From: JAFGGT01 sp036733165
GTDB taxonomy: Archaea; Methanobacteriota_B; Thermococci; Methanofastidiosales; NM3
Direction: 5' to 3'
Assembly (NCBI GenBank): GCA_036733165.1
Contig: DAINBB010000025.1
Span: forward strand, 1-25,760
DNA: 25,760 nt
Below, in pieces: positions 21,311 through 25,760 of this stretch. A model generated the notes under the pieces. That model saw only the letters and a list, made by a program, of their open reading frames with translations, was not told where the DNA came from and did not search any database. The number at the start of each line of letters is the position of its first letter. Positions within the stretch are counted from its first letter, which is position 1. A program made the translations under genes and the position numbers.

Positions 21311-23461
21311 TTACCTGTCGCTGTCCTCCCTGGGCTTGGGGAGTACGCTATCCAGCACCATAAGCCCCGTTATCATCCGGGAATGGCCGCGCCCCTCGTC
21401 CTTGGCATACCCCCGCGCCTCCAGGTCCTTGACAAACTCGCGCTTGCTGAGGGCATGGCATCCAGACTGTCGGCACCATTCCCCATATTCGGCGTATAGC
21501 ACTCCTAGGGGGACCCTGGGCGTAAGCCCCGTTGTGTCGCTTGCCGTTGCGCATACGTCCGTTATGAACCCCTCTACGGTGTCCTGCTCATCCCGTATGT
21601 CACGGGTCTTGTCCTTGACTGCCGAAGGCATGTTAAGCCCCTCCTCTCGCCACGCCTGGGCACCCTGCACCATCCAAGAGAACACCCCAGGCCGCTCACT
21701 CATGAGCTGCTCCTTAAGGTACTTGTTCTCCCTGCCCTCGAAGCACTCGTTGAAGGGGATTATGTGCGCCCGCGCCCATATCCCCTTGTCCCGAGGTGAG
21801 ATATACGGTGGGTTGTTGGTGTCTATCCAGAGCTTAGCGTAGGGCTTGAACTCCACGGGGTCCATGTAGAGCCCGCGCCCTGAAACGGTCCCGCCCCCGG
21901 TGCATCCCTTAAGGAGCCCCATGGCTAACCGCTGGGTGCCTTCTGTTTCGGAGGTGGTGCAGAACCGCGCGCCCCGGAGCTTGGGTATGTCGGGGTTGAG
22001 GTCGGAGGGCCCGCGCTGCATGAAGGCCCCCACCTGCACCGTTACCGCGTAGTCGCCCATGCACTCGCGCATGAGCTCCAAAAACGTGGTCTTGCCGTTG
22101 CGCCTCGACCCCACGGGCATGAAAAACACATGCTCCGGCATGGCACCGATGAGGGAGTAGCCCGCCGCCCGCTGGAAGTAGGCCGCCAACTCCTCGTCGC
22201 CCTGCGTTATCTCCCCGATGAACCGCTTCCACCGCGGGGCCGTGGCCCCGGGGTCGTAGGCAACGCCCGCTATCTTGGAGTGATACGCCGCGGGATCATG
22301 CGGGGAGAGGGTGCCGTCCTGGAGGTCGATAATCCCGTTGCGGCAGTTGAGCGCGTAGGGGTCCGCATCGAACGCCGCGTAGCTAGTTTGGAGCTCCTCG
22401 AAGGTCGAAAGCATCCGTAAAGTATTGTCTACCTTGATGCTTTGCCCTACCCTAAGCGCATGAGTTAGGGCAGCTTTCGCCCCCGTCTTGTCGCTTGCGC
22501 CGAGTATCTCCGCTTGCAACCTGAGCTCGCGCGCCCGGTCTTCCAGGGCACCGCGAACAACACACCGGGTAAGGCCGTAGCCCGCGTACAACCACCGGGC
22601 CCCGTCCCATGCGTACCATATCCCCGCCTCCTTGGGCTTGGTGGGGTGTATGTGGCGTATGTGGTGGCCCACGCTGTCCAGGATGAACCGCGCGTCCCCG
22701 ATGTCGTTGTATTCGTACTCCTGGCGAATCGCCGCGTCTGTGGGATCGTACCGCGCGGTACTGCGCGCTATCCCCCGCACCTCGGCATCCTCCAGGGGAG
22801 GGTCGCACCGGATAGCGTTCACTCCCAACAACACCTCCTCTATATCCTCCCTGGAGGCACCGCGCCGCCGGAGGGACCCGGCAAAGCTCGTTAGGGCATT
22901 GTTCCGCTCCCCTTTCCTTAAAGGCTTGCTGAGCACGTCCGGGGAGCTGGAGCCACTCCCGGCGCGCATGTACCGCTCGTACACCGCCCGGAGCTCCTCG
23001 GTCCTGTCCCCCACCTCGGCGTACCCCGTGTGCGCCTTTCCCGTCATGGTGAAGTAGCGCGCCGTGTCGTACATTTCCAGCCCGATGTCTTCCCGCTTTC
23101 GCGGTCCTGGGGGGAGGGGGTCGCCCCTGCATATTATATGCAGTCCTTCCCCGCTGGGGGATACCTCGGTGTAGCTGCAAAGGGCCTTCACGATGTCCTG
23201 GGCCATGGGGGAAACGCACCCCCCCGTTACGTGGTGGTCCAGGTCCACCCCCACAAAGCCGCCGCCGAGGACGAAGCCCACGCCGTCAAAGCCGCCCGCC
23301 TCATACGCGGCCATGCACTCCTCGAACGGTGCCCATGTCGCGGGGTCGGTGCTGCTTGCCATGGTGCCGTTTGGCTGGTAAGGCACCTTGCGCTTATGGC
23401 ATACCCACCGGCGGAGTACCTTGAGCTCATGAGGCATATTGTCTGGATTGATCCCCGTCAT
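21311..23461 (-). CDS. PrimPol-SF3 helicase replicase (primase/polymerase fused to D5-like helicase)
   Basis: The 716-residue protein joins an N-terminal archaeo-eukaryotic primase-polymerase domain (catalytic VDLD with D73/D75, LHII with H108, then the RYFTMTG segment near 135-141), a primase C-terminal region (GERNNALTSFAGSLRRRG), a D5_N-like region (near GIWYAWDGARWLYAGY) and a superfamily 3 helicase with Walker A GSRRNGKT (451-458), TTSETEG and the motif C-like LWIDTNNPP. This architecture replicates many plasmids and viruses of archaea and bacteria. The ATG at 23461 overlaps the stop of the upstream wHTH gene (ATGA), so it is preferred over an ATG 12 codons earlier. GC content and CGC/CGG arginine codons differ strongly from the host genes. 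Confidence 0.92.
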   Translation of the reverse strand: MTGINPDNMPHELKVLRRWVCHKRKVPYQPNGTMASSTDPATWAPFEECMAAYEAGGFDGVGFVLGGGFVGVDLDHHVTGGCVSPMAQDIVKALCSYTEVSPSGEGLHIICRGDPLPPGPRKREDIGLEMYDTARYFTMTGKAHTGYAEVGDRTEELRAVYERYMRAGSGSSSPDVLSKPLRKGERNNALTSFAGSLRRRGASREDIEEVLLGVNAIRCDPPLEDAEVRGIARSTARYDPTDAAIRQEYEYNDIGDARFILDSVGHHIRHIHPTKPKEAGIWYAWDGARWLYAGYGLTRCVVRGALEDRARELRLQAEILGASDKTGAKAALTHALRVGQSIKVDNTLRMLSTFEELQTSYAAFDADPYALNCRNGIIDLQDGTLSPHDPAAYHSKIAGVAYDPGATAPRWKRFIGEITQGDEELAAYFQRAAGYSLIGAMPEHVFFMPVGSRRNGKTTFLELMRECMGDYAVTVQVGAFMQRGPSDLNPDIPKLRGARFCTTSETEGTQRLAMGLLKGCTGGGTVSGRGLYMDPVEFKPYAKLWIDTNNPPYISPRDKGIWARAHIIPFNECFEGRENKYLKEQLMSERPGVFSWMVQGAQAWREEGLNMPSAVKDKTRDIRDEQDTVEGFITDVCATASDTTGLTPRVPLGVLYAEYGEWCRQSGCHALSKREFVKDLEARGYAKDEGRGHSRMITGLMVLDSVLPKPREDSDR

Positions 23462-23820
23462 GCCCTGCCCCCCTCTTTCTTTTCTGTCAAATGCCACTCA
23501 TGAGGCCACATCTTTCGGTCGCACACGACTGCCCCCTCTTCTTCCAGGGTACGCAGTATGTATTGCACTTCCCGCGGGTTGATGCCCGTAGCTTCCGCTA
23601 TCTCGCGCCGGGTATGATGTATAACCAGCGCGTCCCGTATCCGTTCCGTCTTGCGTATGGTTTCACCCCTGTGCCGCGAAAGAAAAGCGGGGGGAGCGGC
23701 CGGGACATACAAAACCTTATATATTAGGTTCCAAGTATTATTAAGTGCTAATGCGCATGTCCGGCAACGGACCCCCGCGATTCTTCGCGGGGATGCGCCC
23801 TTTTTTGGGCTTTTCGGCAC
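23458..23820 (-). CDS. Small winged-helix DNA-binding protein, coupled to the replicase
   Basis: The reliable part is the C-terminal 65 residues: ETIRKTERIRDALVIHH, the HTH TRREIAEATGINPREVQYIL, and RTLEEEGAVVCDRKMW as the wing. It is probably a transcription regulator or a replication accessory factor. The stop overlaps the replicase ATG, so both form one operon. The start is doubtful: GTG at 23820 gives 120 residues, but its first 40 residues span a strong hairpin and a TATA-like element, and no good start lies close downstream (a TTG at 23712 is possible). Confidence 0.65.
   Translation of the reverse strand: MPKSPKKGASPRRIAGVRCRTCALALNNTWNLIYKVLYVPAAPPAFLSRHRGETIRKTERIRDALVIHHTRREIAEATGINPREVQYILRTLEEEGAVVCDRKMWPHEWHLTEKKEGGRA
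23773..23810. other. GC-rich hairpin followed by T-run
   Basis: CCCCGCGA-TTCT-TCGCGGGG (23773-23792) is a perfect 8-bp stem with a four-base loop, followed by GCCC-TTTTTT-GGGC. On the plus strand this resembles a terminator. On the minus strand it falls within the 5' part of the wHTH frame, where it could instead shape the mRNA or argue against the GTG start. Confidence 0.5.
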
Positions 23821-23873
23821 AGAAGATTCTATTCATTTTCTATCTTCTTAATGTGCCTTGAAGTTATTATACA
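23821..23873 (-). promoter_or_regulatory. Promoter and operator-like inverted repeat of the wHTH-replicase operon
   Basis: On the minus strand a TATA-like GTATAATAA lies at 23865-23873, placing transcription start near 23843. The inverted repeat AGAAGAT/ATCTTCT (23821-23827, 23842-23848) covers that start point and the following bases. Such a position suits an operator, possibly for the wHTH protein itself. Confidence 0.4.
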
Positions 23874-23955
23874 AGAAGGGTTATTTATAGGACTGGAAAG
23901 AAAATGATTTCTCATATAAAAATAAGAGAACTAGTATGGCATTTCATGTTCTAAA

Positions 23956-25719
23956 TTATTGGCCCAATCGAAACGTAATGCTAAATTCCTTGATATATTC
24001 TGTCTCTTCTTCAGTGAATCCATAATGTTGCGCAAGCACATCGTCTATCCTGTCCATGATATGCTTTGACTTTCCGGGATGGAATTCGTCATATACCACT
24101 CTGCCGGTAGATTGATAATAGGTCTCTTTCCTAACAGCATTTTTCCTGTAGTCCCCCATGAGTTCATCGCATATGGTCTCTAAGGACTGTAGGACCTGTT
24201 CATCCATTAATGCAAGCGAGCACGGGAAAGAGGTAATTAAATCCTCAACGAGATCTCTTCCATTCGAATGGGTAACAAAATACCAGTAAAAAAGAGAACT
24301 ATTCATTATGCCCCTGATAGCAGATGCATATTCTTTATTTGTGGCGTAGAGCGATTTATAGTGATTCGATACCGTGGCATGGTCCCTTTCGTTTTTGAAA
24401 TACGGCAAAAAGTCCATGGCGCGAATCCAATATCGGGGGGCGTTGTGATAATAAATAACGCAATCAGATGGTTCCTTGTCCAGGTAGTGGGCTAGTGGCT
24501 TGTTGGCACGGAGTTTGTCAAGAATGTCCGTCTCGATTTCCTGTCCGAGTTTGGGGATCCTGCCGGGGGAGACATGGCCGGTCGCATCGACGTACGATAT
24601 ATTATCAAACAATTCGTCACGTTCCTTGGTGTACCACCGCTGGTACGAGGTGGTGAATACCGTGCATCCGTATCCGCCACCGAGAGTCTTTTCGGCAAGG
24701 ATAATGGATGAACGGCAGTCCTCGATGCCATTGAAGATCTTCCCGGGTCGGTCGTCGTAGTTGGATATCCACAGGGTTTTGCTGGATGAGAGGAGAAGGT
24801 CCTGCAAAGGTATCATGCGGTCCGTCGAAACGGCCGATATGGGGACGATATAACCGCAGAACCCGCCGGGCTTGAGAAGCGAGAATGCGCGCTCGAAGAA
24901 GAATGCGTGCGTGTTCCCGCACGAAGCCGTCTCGTAGTGCTCGATGAGTGCCTTCGTACGATTCCTCCCGCTTATCTCCACATAGGGTGGATTGCCGAGA
25001 ACGATGTCGAAGCCGCCCTCCTGCATGATGTCGTACACGTCGATATGCCAGTGTGTCGGGTGCGGGACGACATGGTTGGAGGGGTAGTACAGCTTCTTTT
25101 TCTTCTTGTCCACCCGGTAGCTGAGCTCATGGAGATACCGGAAGTAGTTGAGCGAGGTAAAGTCGTACACCCGCTCCCGGATGATCTCTATTAGCTCCTT
25201 GAGCTGCTCCGCACGCTTGAGCGACTCGGTGCTGTAGAGCTCCCGTATCCGGGAGTAGGTGGCGAGGATGGCGTGCAGATTCGTACCCTGGAATGCGCGT
25301 TCGGCTTCATCGATGAGACGCATGGTTCCGGGGTCGTCATAGGCGAGCCGCAGTCCCGCTATGGTCGCCTGGATGGCCTTGTCATACGGTGAGTGGATGA
25401 TGACCTGTTTGAGGTCCTCGTCCAACCAGCCTACCAGGGAATCGCCCGTGAGGATGTTGTACTCGATGTTGGGGAGGACTTCCATGTGTGAATCCCGGGA
25501 AAAATCTGCCGTCTCGATAAGGCTTAGCCACAAGCGGAGCTTGGTAATCTCCGTTGCGGTCTGCTCGATGTCGTTCCCAAAGATATTGTGCGTGATGATA
25601 TGCTTCTTGATTTCAAACAGTGACTGCCGCTCCCCAAGGGCATCCCGGAGGATGCTGTTAATCAAGGTGAGCTCGTCAAGAACGGTGATTAAGAAGTGGC
25701 CAGACCCCTCTGATGTCAA
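23956..25719 (-). CDS. Type IIG/Eco57I-like DNA adenine methyltransferase, 5' truncated
   Basis: The frame encodes the methyltransferase and target-recognition parts of a type II restriction-modification enzyme: a remnant of motif I (GSGHFLI), NDIEQTATEITKLRLWLSL, NPPYVEISGRNR with the catalytic NPPY at 243-246 (N6-adenine type), a long C-terminal recognition region, and the family ending DDVLAQHYGFTEEETEYI. What is missing is the DPAC part of motif I and everything before it, including the nuclease and helical domains expected of a protein near 1,000 residues. An in-frame TAA lies 28 bases before the only plausible start (TTG at 25719). Either the gene is broken or the true reading frame shifts near the window edge. 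As shown, SAM binding is doubtful. Confidence 0.7.
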   Translation of the reverse strand: MTSEGSGHFLITVLDELTLINSILRDALGERQSLFEIKKHIITHNIFGNDIEQTATEITKLRLWLSLIETADFSRDSHMEVLPNIEYNILTGDSLVGWLDEDLKQVIIHSPYDKAIQATIAGLRLAYDDPGTMRLIDEAERAFQGTNLHAILATYSRIRELYSTESLKRAEQLKELIEIIRERVYDFTSLNYFRYLHELSYRVDKKKKKLYYPSNHVVPHPTHWHIDVYDIMQEGGFDIVLGNPPYVEISGRNRTKALIEHYETASCGNTHAFFFERAFSLLKPGGFCGYIVPISAVSTDRMIPLQDLLLSSSKTLWISNYDDRPGKIFNGIEDCRSSIILAEKTLGGGYGCTVFTTSYQRWYTKERDELFDNISYVDATGHVSPGRIPKLGQEIETDILDKLRANKPLAHYLDKEPSDCVIYYHNAPRYWIRAMDFLPYFKNERDHATVSNHYKSLYATNKEYASAIRGIMNSSLFYWYFVTHSNGRDLVEDLITSFPCSLALMDEQVLQSLETICDELMGDYRKNAVRKETYYQSTGRVVYDEFHPGKSKHIMDRIDDVLAQHYGFTEEETEYIKEFSITFRLGQ

Positions 25720-25760
25720 GGTAATGTTACAAAAAAGAGCACCGATTTATTCAATGCCCT

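Larger units (their letters stand above)
19530..25760. mobile_element. Integrated element next to tRNA-Gly (left part; right end outside window)
   Basis: From the tRNA 3' end onward the window changes character: a tyrosine recombinase, an AT-rich repeat-laden gene-free stretch, a GC-rich PrimPol-helicase with CGC/CGG arginine codons in place of the AGG/AGA used by the host genes, a winged-helix gene and a restriction-type methyltransferase. A tRNA gene beside an integrase is the usual archaeal integration layout. The start given is the T-arm region of the tRNA, where an attachment core would lie. No second copy of the tRNA 3' end is seen before the right edge, so the far boundary is unknown. 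Whether it is a plasmid, a virus or a satellite cannot be told, as no capsid gene is visible. Confidence 0.8.

Noticed and set aside
22452..23219. 255-codon frame overlapping the replicase in another frame
   Set aside because: Arg/Gly-rich translation is expected from a GC-rich gene read out of frame; the replicase frame carries all motifs.
23900..25760. Second attachment site (copy of the tRNA-Gly 3' end) near the right edge
   Set aside because: No stretch matching the T-arm/acceptor sequence was seen by eye there or elsewhere in the element part.

Overview
The window reads as an archaeal chromosome segment of about 19.5 kb followed by the left part of an integrated mobile element that runs off the right edge. 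Archaeal marks are a RadB recombinase diverging from a NurA nuclease, an XPD-type Fe-S helicase, CofD of coenzyme F420 synthesis, archaeal-type CoaD, the two-subunit aconitase-X enzyme of the archaeal mevalonate pathway, and TATA boxes about 25 bases before many start codons, giving leaderless or very short 5' ends. Arginine in the chromosomal genes is mostly AGG/AGA. A euryarchaeal host, possibly in Thermoplasmatota, fits the gene set, but the lineage is inferred.

Region by region: (1) 1-2433, plus strand: aconitase-X large subunit (cut by the left edge), its small subunit, an HTH-ACT regulator and a DUF1614 membrane protein, closely packed. (2) 2426-3658: a zinc-ribbon M50 membrane metalloprotease, convergent with the previous group. 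(3) 3844-8269, minus strand: two paralogous surface-anchored proteins of unknown function, the second tightly coupled to an ABC-2 permease, a small secreted protein and an ABC ATPase. (4) 8370-11903: a SAM methyltransferase diverging from the XPD-type helicase, then an E1-like adenylyltransferase. (5) 11885-14748, minus strand: cofD, a TIM-barrel flavoprotein relative, two GNAT acetyltransferases and an unlisted 47-residue basic protein, coupled by overlaps or gaps of a few bases, with several TTG starts. (6) 14832-15423: a 51-residue Cys-rich zinc-ribbon protein coupled to coaD. (7) 15410-19446: an RsmB/NOP2 RNA methyltransferase, a small Cys-containing protein, radB and nurA back to back, a YggS/PLPBP protein and an ArsC-like reductase.

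At 19492-19567 lies tRNA-Gly(UCC). Ninety-odd bases beyond it starts a tyrosine recombinase, and from there on content and composition change: an 803-base gene-free stretch rich in GGTGTA/TACACC repeats (candidate replication origin), a GC-rich PrimPol-SF3 helicase replicase with a small winged-helix partner gene, and a type IIG/Eco57I-like DNA methyltransferase that begins abruptly at its SAM-binding motif. This looks like a plasmid- or virus-derived element integrated at the 3' end of the tRNA gene; no second copy of the tRNA end is visible, so the far boundary is outside the window.

The points most worth checking are the repeat-organised candidate origin (13-bp inverted arms flanking an AT-rich core, phased TACACCA iterons and a 20-bp perfect palindrome), the operator-like inverted repeat before the wHTH-replicase operon, the truncated methyltransferase, the duplicated surface protein linked to an ABC exporter, and the two small genes at 11885 and 14832.
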